The position numbers and the translations under genes were made by a program. This document shows positions 1 to 13,700 of a stretch of DNA of 64,000 nucleotides, in pieces (within the stretch, counting starts at the first letter, position 1; each line of letters begins with the position of its first letter). Source of the DNA: Immersiella caudata (Eukaryota; Ascomycota; Sordariomycetes; Sordariales; Lasiosphaeriaceae); contig JAULSU010000001.1 of NCBI GenBank assembly GCA_030512335.1, positions 4,464,001 to 4,528,000 of the forward strand. Reading direction: 5' to 3'. The notes below the pieces were generated by a model. The model was not told the DNA's origin. It ran no database searches and was given only the letters and a program-made list of their open reading frames with translations.

Positions 1-1035
1 CGGTGTGGAGACGACGCATGTCGCTGACGTCATTGAACATGATGTGCAGCTTGGCTCGCGACGAGACCGTGTTTTCCCCTCACGAACTCTCTGAGCATTA
101 TCGCGCGGCTGCCTGGTGTGAAGAAGAAAAACCGACAGATATGTTCAGGATAAAATTACGAGTTGCTCTGGTATCTGTGCGACGGATACGAATGGAAAGG
201 GCCGTCGTGTCTTGGGCGTCATAGCCACCAGCTGGATGGGCATTGAAGGCGGGGTCTGGAGCTTTCCCGTCCCGCATCACATCATCATCACTGCCTCCAG
301 GCTCCGGAAACCAACGTGTTGGGACTGTCGCCTCCAGTGAGCTGGCTATCCAGGCGGTCTGTCCGGCCGCTGATTCATATCGGCTTGGTTAACAAATTCC
401 CAAGCCAGGCCTGGCACCTTCCTCCGCGAGATCCGGCCATGACCTGACATTACGGCTGGGGCAGCATTTGGATTTCGATTGAGCGATGCGCTTTCGACCC
501 CTGAGAGGGCTTCGTTTCGTGGTGAAAACGCGGTAGGCAATCCTGGAAACTTGCAGCAACCGGTTTTGTGCCTGGCGTTAAAGACTCCTGTGACCAGGGC
601 ATAATCGCTCTTGCTTTTCGCTCCCCTCACCGACTGTTGCTCCATCCAGCTTCCTTGATGTACCCTGCAGTGGAAAACCGCTGGGGCAGTGTGCTGGCCA
701 TCTCTCCTTGGCTTCCCTCCTTATAACTAGATCGGTACCAGATCTACTACACGACGCATTCGCCCACCTCCCCTAGACCCATCTTCACCAAAATTGTGCG
801 ATCGCCCCCTCTTTTTCGACCTTTTTCCCCTTGCAGGATTGGCACCTGGAACGTCCTTACGAACTTGCCGATCTTCGTTTGTATTTCTGCCTTATCTGCT
901 GCTTGGCGAGATCAGGCGCGAATCCGGACGCGGGGCAGCGAGCCTAAGGTGAAAGCAAGCTCCCAAGCTGAGCTCCATTTTCCCCTTTCCACAATGATCC
1001 CCAAACGGTCGCTGGACAGATCGGGGCCTGGAACC
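1..1035. other. Upstream region of the debranching enzyme gene, no gene recognised
   Basis: I see no open frame with recognisable protein character on either strand. The last few hundred bases are pyrimidine-rich, as is common in fungal promoters and 5' leaders, and probably hold the promoter and 5' UTR of the debranching enzyme gene. An in-frame ATG at 993 would add 14 residues to that protein; 1036 is preferred. Confidence 0.5.
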
Positions 1036-4000
1036 ATGTGCTCCAACGAGGTCTATCTACTGCCTCTCAAAGACGATGGCTCGCCTGACGTGCCTGGCGA
1101 GTACATTTACATTGCCCCCAAAACGCCCGACCCAGTGACGATTCGGTTCGCGATTGAGGGGACATCGAGCATCTGTAGGCATGGCAGCCTCTGGGTCAAC
1201 ATCCCCGCGAAGGGTGCCCAATTCCAACGCGACCAATTCCGCGAATTCAAGTGCGCATTGCCTCAAAAGTATACCCGAAGTGCCAGATCGGTGACTGATA
1301 TCCCGATGCAGGCTCCTACCAGACTTCAATCGCACGCTCGAGATCTCTGTCCCGATTCACGAGGCCGGCGCTTACGCCTTCTATACGACCTACGCCGAGC
1401 TCCCTGCGCTGGCCGACACCTTGACACACACCAATGGCTCAACCAAGACGACGACGAAGAAGACACCGCTGTACTACATTGATGTTGCTCCGCGATTGAC
1501 CCTGGAGGAGCGCCCATTGCCCCTCCCTGCGCTTTCGATCTTCTCAATCATCAGCAAATTCATGGGCAAGTACCCGCAGGACTGGGAGCGCCATCTCCGT
1601 GGCATAAGCGATCGGGGATACAACATGGTCCATTTCACGCCTCTGCAGGTCAGGGGCGCTTCCGATTCGCCCTACAGCCTATACGACCAGCTTGGGTGGG
1701 ATCCAAACTGCTTCCCTGCAGGGGAGAGTGATGTCCAGAAAATGGTGGAGAGCCTGGAAAAGAACCACTCGCTGCTGAGCTTGACGGACATTGTCCTCAA
1801 TCACACTGCTCATAACAGTGATTGGCTGTTGGATCATCCTGAGGCAGGCTACAATCTCACGACTGCTCCATGGTTGGAGTCGGCCTATCTCCTGGACACC
1901 AAACTTCTGGAGCTCGGCTACAACTTGAAGAAATTGGGGCTTCCGACTGAGCTCAAATCTCTCGATGATCTCCTCAAGATTATGGACGCCATTAAAAAAG
2001 AAGTAATTGCGGCCATTCGACTTTGGGAATACTACGCTATTGATGTCGACCGTGACGCCGATGCGGCGGTTGAGTCGTGGGCCTCTGGCAGCGCTCAATT
2101 CCCTGAGGGCTCAGTAGGCTCCCAAGGGGTCGAGGGCCTACGCTCTGCCGCTCTGGCAGAGCAAGCGCAGTTCATCATGAAGCATGGCCTAAGCGGCATG
2201 GACCGCATGGGGGAGCGCTTCAGAAGGAGGGCATCACCCGATGTGGCCGCAGCACTTCTCAGCGTCATCTTCGGTAAATACGATGGCGATAAAGGCGACA
2301 CGGCTGACCGTGCAGCTGCCAGAGCAAAGGCCGTGGAGATCCTTGATATCGTCAATGTACCATTCTACAAGGAATACGACGACGAAATGGCCGAGATTCT
2401 CCAGCAGATCTTCAACCGCATCAAATATGTACGCCTGGACGAGAACGGACCGAAGCAAGGGCCTATCGATGAGAAGAGCCCCTTGATTGAGACTTACTTC
2501 ACACGTCTTCCACAGAACAAGCGGACCGCCAAGCACAAAAAGGAGGATCTCGTCCTTGTAAACAACGGCTGGGTATGGGGTGGAAACGCCCTCGTCGACA
2601 ATGCGGGCCCGCAGTCCAGGGTCTATCTTCGCCGCGAAGTCATTGTCTGGGGTGACTGCACAAAACTCCGATACGGCAGCGGGCCGGAAGACAGCTCCTG
2701 GCTCTGGGACCACATGACACAGTACGCCCGGATGTTGGCAAAGTATTTTGCCGGTTTCCGGATCGACAATTGCCACTCAACGCCTCTTCATGTGGCCGAA
2801 CACATTCTTGATGCTGCCCGTAGTGTCCGTCCGGACCTCTACGTCGTGGCCGAGCTCTTCACGGGCTCCGAGGATATGGACTACGTCTTCGTGAAGCGTC
2901 TCGGTCTTAGCGCGCTGATCCGTGAGGCAATGCAGGCGTGGAGCACCGGAGAACTGAGTCGATTGGTCCATCGCCATGGCGGTCGTCCCATCGGTAGCTT
3001 TGAGGTGGACGAGATATCAAGCGCTGTGATTCGGACGCCTTCCAATGGCGATGGCAACGAGAATCAACACACACGAGAAATCATCCGCCGGATTAAGCAG
3101 GTCCCTGTTCAGGCGCTGTTTATGGATTGCACACATGACAACGAGGTCCCCGCTCAGAAGAGAGATGCTCGAGACACACTGCCCAACGCCGCGCTGGTCA
3201 ACATGTGCGCGAGCGCCACGGGCAGTGTCATGGGATACGACGAGATTTACCCCAAGCTGGTCGATCTGGTTAGCGAAACGCGCTTATATACTTCGGAATC
3301 GTCCAAGTTCCCCGTCAAGGTCGGAGAAGGCAACGGTGGCATTGGCGGCGTCAAGAAGCTGCTCAACCAGATCCATACCTTGATGGGTAAGGACGGGTAC
3401 GACGAGACACATATTCATCACGAAGACCAATACATTACAGTGCACAGGGTCCATCCTGGGTCGAGGAAAGGCTACTTCCTCATTGCGCACACAGCCTTCC
3501 CTGGCTATGGGAATGGAAATGGCGCCTTCAACCCAGTCCATCTGACTGGAACCAAGGCCAAGCATCTCGGAAGCTGGATGCTCGAAGTCGACGCCAGCAA
3601 AGAAGCAGTCAAGGAGGCCCTGAGCGACAAAAAGTATCTGGTCGGGCTTCCGAGCCGCCTTGTTTCCCTGCCCGGGATTCGAATGGAGGTCAAGGGAAAT
3701 GACACCATTATCACCGTTCGTGATAGGTTCCCCCCTGGGAGTATTGCCTTGTTCGAAACATGGATTCCTGCCGCCGAGCACTCGAGCGGACTGGACGTAT
3801 TTGTCACTTCTGGGGCCAAGGCTGCGATGGAAGACCTCACCCTGGTGGATCTTAACTTCCTGTTGTACAAGTGCGAGCCGGAGGAGCGCGACGCAAGCGA
3901 AGGCAAGGATGGCACGTATGATATTCCGGGCCACGGCAAGGTGGTCTACGCTGGCCTCCAAGGTTGGTGGAGCATTCTGAAAGACGTCATCAAGGAGAAC

Positions 4001-5824
4001 AATCTCGCCCACCCGCTTTGCCAGAACCTGCGAAATGGCGAGTGGGCGCTTGACTACATCATTGGCCGGCTGGAGCGAGCCTCGAAGAAGGACATCTATA
4101 GCCGCCTCGGGAAGCCCGCAGCGTGGCTGAAGGATCGATTCGACGCAATTCGTGGTATTCCAAGCTTCCTCCTTCCTCGCTACTTTGGCTTGGTGATTCG
4201 GACTGCTTACCTGGCTGCGTTCGAGCGCGGTGTGTCCCTCATGAATGCCAACGTCATCAAAGGCCAATGGTTCTTGCAAAGCCTGGCTCTGGTCAGCGCC
4301 CAGCAGACTGGACTTGTCAACTCAGCATCTCTGTACCCGAATCGTCTGGTTCCTTCTCTCGCCGCTGGGCTGCCACACTTTGCCGTTGAGTGGGCTAGGT
4401 GCTGGGGTCGAGATGTCTTCATCTCCCTTCGTGGTCTCTATCTTGGCACTGGTCGCTTCGACGAAGCGAAGGAGCACATCCACGCCTTTGCGAGTGTGCT
4501 CAAGCACGGTATGATACCGAACTTGCTCGGCAGTGGAAACAACCCGAGATACAACGCGCGCGACTCTGTCTGGTTCTTCCTGCAGTGTATCCAGGACTAC
4601 ACAAAAATTGTGCCGAACGGGCTGTCGCTCCTGGATGAGAAGGTCAAACGGAGGTTCCTGCCATATGACGACACCTATTTCCCGCCCGATGACCCCCGCG
4701 CATACAGCAAGGAGAGCACAATTTCCGAGATCATCCTTGAAATCTTTCAACGGCATGCAGAAGGGATGAAATTTCGGGAAGCTAACGCTGGGCCTGGCCT
4801 GGACATGCAGATGAGCGACGCGGGCTTCAACCAGGAGATCAAGGTTGACTGGAGCAATGGCTTCGTCTTTGGGGGAAACCAGCACAACTGTGGCACTTGG
4901 ATGGACAAGATGGGCGAAAGCGAGCGTGCAGGATCCAAAGGCGTGCCAGGAACTCCGAGGGATGGCGCCGCCGTCGAGATCACTGGTTTACTCTACAGCA
5001 GTCTGGCATGGGCGGCACAACTGAGCAAGGCGGGAAAGTTCCAGCAGAGCGGTGTCCGAAAAGCGGATGGCTCGGAGGTATCCTTCCAAGCCTGGGCGGA
5101 CCTCATCAAGGAGAACTTTGAGAGATGCTACTTTGTACCAGTCTCGTCGTCTGGTGACAAGGACTACGACGTCAACCCTGCCGTGATCAACCGCCGTGGC
5201 ATCTACAAGGACCTCTACCGCTCAGGCAAGGAATACGAAGACTACCAACTTCGCCCCAATTTCCCCATCGCCATGACCGCTGCACCGGATCTCTTTGATC
5301 CCGGTCATGCCATCCACGCCCTGTGCATCACCGACGCTGCTCTCCGTGGGCCAACCGGCATGGCAACTCTTGACCCAGGCGACCTCAACTATCGACCATA
5401 TTATCGAAACAGCGAGGACAGCGAGGATTTTGCCACGAGCAAAGGTCGCAACTATCACCAAGGACCAGAGTGGCTATGGCCAACCGGGTTCTTCCTGAGG
5501 GCCCTACTGAAGTTCGACCTGATGCGCCGGAGCGACGCCGAAGGCCGTACAGAAGCCTTCCAACAGGTTACCCGACGCCTCATCGATTGCAAGGAGATGA
5601 TCCAGCGCAGTCCGTGGGCAGGTCTCACGGAGCTAACACAGAAGAACGGCGAAGACTGTCCAGACTCAGTACGTTACGCCGACCTTCCTCCACCCCTATG
5701 CCCGCCGCTAACATTTGGATAGTCACCGACCCAGGCGTGGTCAGCGGGTTGTCTGATCGATTTGTACATGGATGCAGAGGAAGAGCAAAGCAAGCTGGAG
5801 GCCAAGTCGCTTCCGCTGAGATGA
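1036..5824 (+). CDS. GDB1: Glycogen debranching enzyme (4-alpha-glucanotransferase / amylo-1,6-glucosidase)
   Basis: Bifunctional cytosolic enzyme of glycogen breakdown: it moves maltotriosyl units from branches (GH13-type half) and then hydrolyses the remaining alpha-1,6 glucose (C-terminal half). Exons 1036-1268, 1312-5668 and 5723-5824 give 1563 aa, close to the family's usual ~1,530. Intron 1 is 43 bp, intron 2 is 54 bp with a GCTAACA branch site. Seen: NMVHFTPLQ and YSLYDQLGW near the N-terminus, SLTDIVLNHTAHNS, RIDNCHSTP with the likely nucleophile D563, AELFTGSE with the likely acid E592, and LFMDCTHDNEVP. The 29-residue spacing matches the known D535/E564 pair of the yeast enzyme. The second half has EWARCWGRDVFISLRGL and NCGTWMDKMGES. 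The C-terminus SPTQAWSAGCLIDLY appears only after removing intron 2. I chose ATG 1036 because MCSNEVYLLPL aligns with the start of known family members. Confidence 0.96.
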
Positions 5825-6898
5825 TGCATATACGACCCATGACATGATAGAGATGCTTGGAGGACATGCAGGGGAAGAACTGGATTGGCGTTCGGGATTT
5901 AGGTCTGGTGAAATTCTTGGTGTAGAGCATATGGACAGACAGGCAAATACAAGAGGAAGAAGTGCCGTTTTAGTTGGAAATATCGCCTACAGGCCATACA
6001 AAGCCTCAAGATACCCACACTTCATCACCGCCGCGTTTTGGCGGCATTCCACCGGGCATCAAGGTCGCAGTGACATGTCCGCCTCCCATCGGTTATGAGC
6101 TTGGCCGAGCTTGTACCTGCATTTACCAAGACATACCTACATTTCATATTCCTTGAGCGCAAAACTTACCTCGATAACAACCACAGTATCCTACGTACGC
6201 GGGCTCGCTTCTTATCACGGTTCTGTTTAACCGGCAAGCGACCGCGCCCATGCACCAATGCATCCTTTACCCGGTACAAAACTCCGCTGGGTAGGCTCGC
6301 GGCGTGCAGTAACTTGGAAGGGGCACAGCGCCCCGCTTTCTCCCCTCCCCGGGACTTGAAGGGGGATGGATCCTGTCGGTGCAAAGCATCACATCGACGC
6401 GAGCCAGCAATAACAGTGTATAGGCTTGGTTACGAGCGCGACATGAAGCAGCCGTGAGAGCAGCCAAAACGCCATAAATATATCAGAATAGGTATAGTAT
6501 TTCCGTTCCCACCAAGGTCATCGATATCGAGATATGTAAAACTAGAGAGGGTGTAATGTAGGATTGAGGGATACAAAATACTGGGAGGACAGTGACAGAA
6601 ACCAGATGCCCCGCGCTGAGAAATGTCAGACAGTATGCCGACCAGGTCCGATAGACAGGGTAAAACACGTAAAGAGACAAACCCCAAACCCCTTTTGTAA
6701 ACGCCGATTCCCCGAAGGTGCTGAGTCTCCCCGTGCGGTTACTTTCTTTCGCCCCGGGATCTCCTCCACTCTTTTCCTTTCCCGTGGCCGACATGTGGAA
6801 GAGTCGTATTATACTGTACTTACAGCCCCGATAGGCGCGGACGACACAAAACGAAATGATGCAGATAATTCCAAACTTCTACCATAAAACAGCCTTGG
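5825..6898. other. Intergenic region between convergent genes
   Basis: This should contain the 3' UTRs of the debranching enzyme gene and of the convergent minus-strand membrane protein gene. I see no credible coding frame, RNA gene or repeat. Confidence 0.5.
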
Positions 6899-7721
6899 TC
6901 ATGTTCGCTGATTTACCACCCACTTCTTTTCTTTCTTTGGTGGCTTTTCGTTGTATACGCCGGCGGAGGAAATAGGCGCGGGATCGAACATCCCTGCCCC
7001 AGGAGGTTGCAAGTCCCCGGGGTTCCCAGAGTTAGGAATGACGCGCCCAGATTCTGTAGCATGGGCGAGGTTTGTGCCCAGGGCGTACTGCCTGTCCTTG
7101 TTGCGCAGGTACCGCTTGCGCCAGACACAGGCACCAACCCAGATACCAACAATGGCGACTACCATGATAACAAGGAAGATTACCCATTGGTAATGTGACG
7201 AAAGCCTGCGGTTCGTGTAAGCTTAACCTGGCCGATTACATGGCTACAAGGCAAACATGCGCAACGTGGAAAGCCGGCTGCATGTGACAGGGCCATCACA
7301 AAAAGGGGCTCGATTTGACTTACCACGTGCCACCTCCTCCTCCTCCATTGCTTGAGCTCACTGCCGTTTGCCCGGCTCCGGCCCCTGTCGTTGTCGCAAC
7401 GTTGGCTTGGTTGCCACAGAAGCTGGTATACCATCTTTGGATGCTACTGAGGTCGTTCGCGTCTGTGCAGCCACCGGGAGCGCATACGCCTGTAATGCCG
7501 GTGCTGAACGGAGCTAATCGAGGGTCGTTGCAGAAGCAGCTTCCGACGCTCGGTATCCCTGGGGCGGCGCAGCCTCCGTTCACGTCGTAAAGCACGCCGC
7601 ATTGGGGGAGGCACGAGGGCAGCGATGCTGCGTCGAAGACGGTTGTGGTCGCTGTGTACGACAGGCGTTAGCGCATCGTCCTTCGATACATGTATTGAAA
7701 AGGTGTAATTGGCATACCCAT
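6899..7721 (-). CDS. Cys-rich (CFEM-like) single-pass membrane protein
   Basis: Minus-strand exons 7718-7721 (just ATGG), 7324-7651 and 6899-7205 give 212 aa. The extracellular part holds about ten cysteines spaced as in fungal CFEM-type surface proteins: LPSCLPQCGVLYDVNGGC, SCFCND, GVCAPGGCTD and QRWYTSFCG. A Ser/Gly/Thr-rich linker follows, then a membrane segment (about residues 118-138, WVIFLVIMVVAIVGIWVGA), a basic stop-transfer WRKRYLRNKD, and a cytoplasmic tail. There is no cleavable signal peptide, so the single membrane segment probably directs insertion. The start MATTTVF is chosen because the upstream frame does not look coding and a 66-bp intron with a GCTAACG branch site joins the start codon in phase. 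The second intron (118 bp, donor GTAAGT) lies just before the membrane segment. Role unknown; a cell-surface or wall-sensing role is only a guess. Confidence 0.75.
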
Positions 7722-10700
7722 TTGTGTGGACAGTGATCTGAAATAAATTTTCGGGATGTGCCGCGGCGCGTGCTGCAAAGTTCCAGTTGGTGTTGTTCTG
7801 GAACACTGACGTATGTAGCGATCAACGAAAGGGATCGTCGTGGGCTTTCCGCGAAAGTTGGTCGTTGGCTCCGTCAATCACAGCGCTTCGCCGGTCCGAG
7901 TATTTGAGCGAGCGAAAAGAATATCTCGACACCAGCCCTGCAAATAGGGCCCTGCGCTGAGCGTCGAGTGAATTGCACGAGAACCCGCCGAATAATTTGT
8001 CGTCCCTCTCAATTCCCAGCCGCTGAACGTGGTTCGCTGGGAGGCGGGATCACCGGACCCAACTCTGCGAGATGTCGTCTTGGCAGAAGGCGGGTTGATG
8101 CGGGACTTGCAAGCTCCGCCGTCTCGTCGCCTCTAGGCTTCAATGCTGCCCAATATTCACCCCCAAAACGGCCCCGTCGTGTTCACGGAAAAGGATGTCG
8201 TGAATTTCGTCGCCCAGAGAAATGCAAATATTGCAGCGAGCGAGTGCAATCAATCGTGGAGCGGCTATGGTCGTCGCGAATCTCCGGCTCGGAGCGTGGA
8301 GCCCTGTCAAAGCCACGCTGTGGTAATCGTCCAAGCGAGCGGGAGCGCCGGTCGAAAGCTAAAATGCTAGTTGCGCTTCCAGGAAAGCTCGTCGGGTCGG
8401 TGTGTGGAAAACCATTGAGCGGCGGCAGCGCGAGAATGGGCAAACGAGCGTGATGGCCTGTAGCGAAAGGTTGGGTCGAAGGGAAGAGGCGGAGGAGGGA
8501 ACCAAACCGGCTGGAAAATGGGAAAAAAGGCCAGCGACTTGTGTGGTGAATGTCGCCGGATGCGGTTGAGAAAAGGTAACCCGTATTATTGAGTGCTGAC
8601 CGTCCCTCTGCTGGTGTGCATTGAGCCTGCTGACCTTACGGAGCTGGCGTTGAAATGATGGGCCATGGGTGTGTGGATGACTGCTGCAGTGCTGCGGCTA
8701 GGGCACGGACCAAGTGGGACCGAAGACGGGACCGGCCTCAATGCCCAAAAACGTCAATTGGATGGATGGACGCGTGTCGATACGATACGACCGACAGCTG
8801 AAGACCCAGGGTCGAGAGCAATAATCACACGGACTCCGTATTACTCTGGCTCGCTCATCAGCGCATCCTCCTCGATTTGTTTCTCGCTGTCTCAGCGACG
8901 AGCCACGGTGACTGGTTCAAGGACGGGAATCGGCACTTTTAGGAGCCCAAGAAGTTTTGCTGAAGATGGGATTTCCTGAAAGCTGCAATGACGACAAATC
9001 GCCAAGTCCGCCAATGTGAGTTTCTTTGAGTTGATTCCTTGCGAGAGCGTGCCAAGGCTAAACGCCAAGGGCCCCAAACAAGCAACAGCCCCGTGGCTCC
9101 CGTTGCAGGCCAACGAGGTTGGCCCGCCCAGCTTCGCCTCCAAATGGCGTTTTCCGATGGTGTCTAGCACTCGGCACGGTCGGTCATGGCCGCTGAGATC
9201 CGAATCCACATCTTCCGCGCCCAATCGATACCCGCCTCGCATGGAGGACGGCGCGCTACAGCGAGTATCCCAAAGGTCTGCCGCAAGAGCGTTTCGATAT
9301 TTGCATGCTCTTTTTTTGCTTTCAACGCCAAGCGACGATCATGCGCAATTGGCAGTTTGTCGCCTGTCCTCCCTGCACGTCCGGCCACCTCGCAGCAGCG
9401 TCCTGCCCGCCTGCAGCTCAGCCGTCTCCACGCGCTGCAGGTCTCCACGGCTTTGGCGCGTAGGCGGTGGCTCAGGAGCGGAGAACTGAGGAGCGGCTCT
9501 GCGGTGGTCCGAAATTCCCATGTGTTTTGTTTTCAGCGCAACTCCCTTCCGCTGATACCTCTGCAACTCCAAGCCGACCTAGGTAGGGAAGAGATAGGCA
9601 TTGACTTTTTTCTCGTGTTTTTTTGCCCTGCACTTATGGCACCACGCCTCCCTGCAAGTGTATGAGTCAAGAAACCTGCCAAGCATCGCCAGCATGATGA
9701 TGGGGACGGCATCACCAGCCACAGGCTCCAGCCTCCCTGCCCAGTCCAGACGCCTCAGCTAAACAACCTGATATAGCTCGAGCTCTAATATATTTGTGAA
9801 GAAACAAAAAAAAAACAATCAACACTTGTCTCACATCGCCTATATCAGCGGTCAAGAACTCGATGGGCCAACCTCTGCGCCATCCCCGGCACTCCGGAGC
9901 ACCTATCATCTGAAGACTCGGGCGAAGGAGGCTGGGCATTTCCTCAATGTTCAGTTGTTTACACCATCCGTTGTACGGGGATCTCAGTACCGTTCTAGAA
10001 GTTCGTCACGCCTCTGATTGGTCATTGCCATTATTCCAAAAGTCCTGAGGCTGATCCCCTCTCACAACGGCTGTTTGACACGTATTGCCCGACCATGGAC
10101 TCCCAAAGATTTCACGGGTTCCCCAGCGGTTTGTTGCTTCTTCTCCACATACCTACTTCAGACATCCTTCTTTTAACTGAGTTGACTTGGGATCATGCTA
10201 AACTTGATAGCAATGTCAGGAGAAGCAAGGTGAAAGAATGAGCCGCTTCTGATTTGCCACTGCACTTCCACCTCAAAACCCCTTCCAGTTACACGACTCT
10301 GTCAACCAATGACCAACTCATCACGTATGGCCTATACTTTGATGCAAGGCCAATACAGCTTACTGCCTTCAACAACGTGAACTTGAGCCACGAGGGACGT
10401 ATCAAAGATGAAACAATCTCTCAATTCACTAGCAGCTTTTTTTCAACTACGGAAACCAACACTAATGGCTCCAAGACTAATTATTACGCCGGATATCATA
10501 TTGTGAGTGAAAGGAGAGCTACCCGACCGCATCTCAGATGACTACAACTTCTCGCATCACCTGCCGACTGATTTGTTTGCATCTTGCTACCAAAAGGGGC
10601 GTCCTCTCTTGTCTGAGAGCCAATTATGTTCATGCCCAGATTTAGAGGGAGCGCCCAAGCCAGGTTTTCAGCTTTGGCTGCCCAGCTAGATCAACAACAC

Positions 10701-13700
10701 CAATGCTGTCCCTGAGGTGATCCTTTACGTGTGTGGTGACAGAAAACCCATAGATCGGTGGCGCCGAACCAGTCATGTCACTCACCCAGCCTCAAGAGAG
10801 TCATGTAGGCATCCAGGCTTATGGAGCGTCTTCACCCGATAGATGTTTCAGCATCCGTGCCGATCCGAAAACTGCCCGCCATCACACGTGTAGCAATGTC
10901 CAACTCAGACTGCCGATCAAGAGACGGCGCTAGTACTTCCAAGATACAAACAAACCACCGCATATCCAGTCGCTCTATTCCCCCGTGATCTCCGTGCAGT
11001 GACTGGACCCAACGAGGCCCAACGCAGCCACACCCATCACGTTCGACTTTCTCGCCAGACTTCCGCCCTTTTCCTCTTGCCAGACATCCCACGCCCAGAG
11101 ATTGCCTCTCCAGGCAACCGCCAAAGACGGTCTCTATCGGTCCCGATCGTCATCTTTCTAGCACCAGACATGCAAGAAAAAGCTGAGAACGTGATCACTT
11201 TTCTATGCAACGTTACCCACCATGCCAACAACTCCCCCAACCTGCACAATACCTGCCCAGTCCCGGCGGTCAGGACACGGAGGACAAAAAGCTCGATCGG
11301 AAAATCAAGCAGGCCATGTGACGACGCCCGGCAAGATAAGGACTCGGATTCCCTCCTGCTTCTCCGAGGGCAAGCCGAGCCGATACACGGCCCGACAGCA
11401 AGGAATCTAAGCCCAACGTCAGCTACCTTCGTGTATTTGAAGGTACCTCTCCGTACAACCCACCCATGCCTCATCGGCAGACGCCTTGTAGTTATCCGCA
11501 CCCCTTCTGTCGTAGCATATGCCCAAGACGCAAGGCAACCGTGCCCGCCGGTGAGGGCCGGGGGAACGAAGAGACAAATGAGGGGAAGAGGTAGTTGTGG
11601 CTGGCAGCGGCAGCTGACATGGAGGAAGATAGGATGGATAGATTAACACGCCCCCATGCAGATACCCACGTTCTGTGACAAATCATCTTGACAGATCTCT
11701 AGGTATGATGACGTGCTGGCGGCCACATGGCAACGCCAGTATTGAACTGACCGACGCTATCTTTGAGACATAACGCTCGGCGCCTTCGCATGTGGGCAGT
11801 CATACATGTCGTGAATCCCTTCTGCGCCATCGATGGGGAGGTGGATATCGTGGCAACGGCGGGTTTGGACGACTCAAAACCTGACAATTGTCAATCATAC
11901 ACGGCGGACGGCGAATGTCTCGGCCGATAGAAGCGCGCTAGAGACGTAGATGATGCACAATGCTTCTGGCAGCGGTGAAGAAGCAGGAAACACGCTCGAC
12001 AACGTGTAGATGTGGCGCACACGCGCCGTCGTGTTTAGACACGTATGACGGGGAAACATGCCCCAAGATCCCTGGCCCTGGACTCCAGGGCTGTGTCTTG
12101 TTGACGAACCGCATCGTTTTCGTCGGAAAGTCGATGCAGGTAGTGCCAACTCAATCCATTACACTGTGCAACACAGGGCCGCCAGTCGGGATGTCTGCTG
12201 TCTTTGCCTGGAGCGTCTGCACAGTTGCCGAGGCCCCTCGACGGCATGTTCTGCCGTATATTGACAATTCGAGTGGTGACTTCTTGAGAGGGTCCTCGGA
12301 ATCGAGCCCCTGCAGTGCGCTCCACTGAGATTACTGAGACCAGAGCTTGTCGCACAGTATTGCCAATCTGTACCAGCGGTCAGAAGCCCATCTTCAAAAG
12401 AAGCGTCAGGTTCTTACCAGGCTTGGGCAGGTAGGTACTTGACCATTCCTCTCAGGGTTCACGAGAGACCCCCTTCGCCCCCCTTCGCATCACGAGAATC
12501 TGCATTAGGATCAGCCAGCCAGGAAAAAAAGTTGTGGCAGGTTCGGTAGGGCCGGCTCGAATACCCGGCCCAATCCCCTACCTTCTGGTAGTGGTACCAT
12601 CCGTTCGAAGCAGCCGGTGACTAACTCGGGCCTTGCTCCGACAGTTTGGAACCACCCACAGCCTGAGAACGGCTTTCCATTTTCCACTGTGTTGGAAAGC
12701 GCTCGTTAAAATGGGGAACCAGCATCGCACTGTAATTGGCAAACCCCTGGGCTGTCAGTCACAGGGTGCAACGTCTGGACAGCCTCCACTGCATTTGACA
12801 TTGGCGAATGCATTCCCGACAGTGGGCTTCGCGCGTCTGTACCTGGCTATCCATGCTGTCGCCACCATCCCGTCTCTGTCTTGCGGTGAGGCATTCCGTC
12901 CAAGACATACATGCTGCTTGTGAGACTTGGACGTGTCCGGTCTGTTCTCTCGGACAGACGGCATGTGATGTCGGCTGCCAGACAGCCGCCCGCGCCGTCT
13001 GCCCAGATCGTTACAGCGAATCCCTGACAATCGATCTTGCTGTTGTGCGCCCCCATTCTAGCGAATCGTATTCTCAAGAACAATTTTCCTCAAGCAAGGC
13101 AACCAGGAACTGCGAGAGATGGCCTATCAGCATGCTTTCTCCGTCGGTTCACCACTCGCTTAGCAGCGTGGGCTAGATCTACATGGGCTTACCCACGCCA
13201 CTCTGCATTACCGGTTAGATACACCAGGAGGCACTCTCGGACGGAAACTTACAGATACCTCAGAGCATGGCACCATCGAGAGGGGTTGAATGGCCGGATC
13301 GTCAGCTCTCTTCGGGTCCACAAGGCACCGTGTGGCTGCAGGCTGTTATCTGAACTGCACTTTCTTCCGAAGTTGCCCTTTTTGTTGAGAGAGAAGTTAG
13401 TAATGAGATTCGAAGTCCTCGTGGGTGGAGGTTGTGTCACATCCTCGTCCAATCCAGTGGCGTCGAAATCTTGCACCAAACTAACTTCCGTCGGTGATCT
13501 CTCTGGCGACATGGGCGAAGGGCCAGTGACAGGACTAGCTGACGGGCTGAGCCCCCGCTCGTTCGACGCCGACCTCCTTTCAGCCTGTAGATTTGGATCA
13601 TTGCGCCCTCGTTGGAAGTCGTGAGATCCGGCACGTTTTGCGCATTGTAACAGCTACACGCCATGTGGACACTCCCCGGTGTACTTCTCGGAGGCTATCA

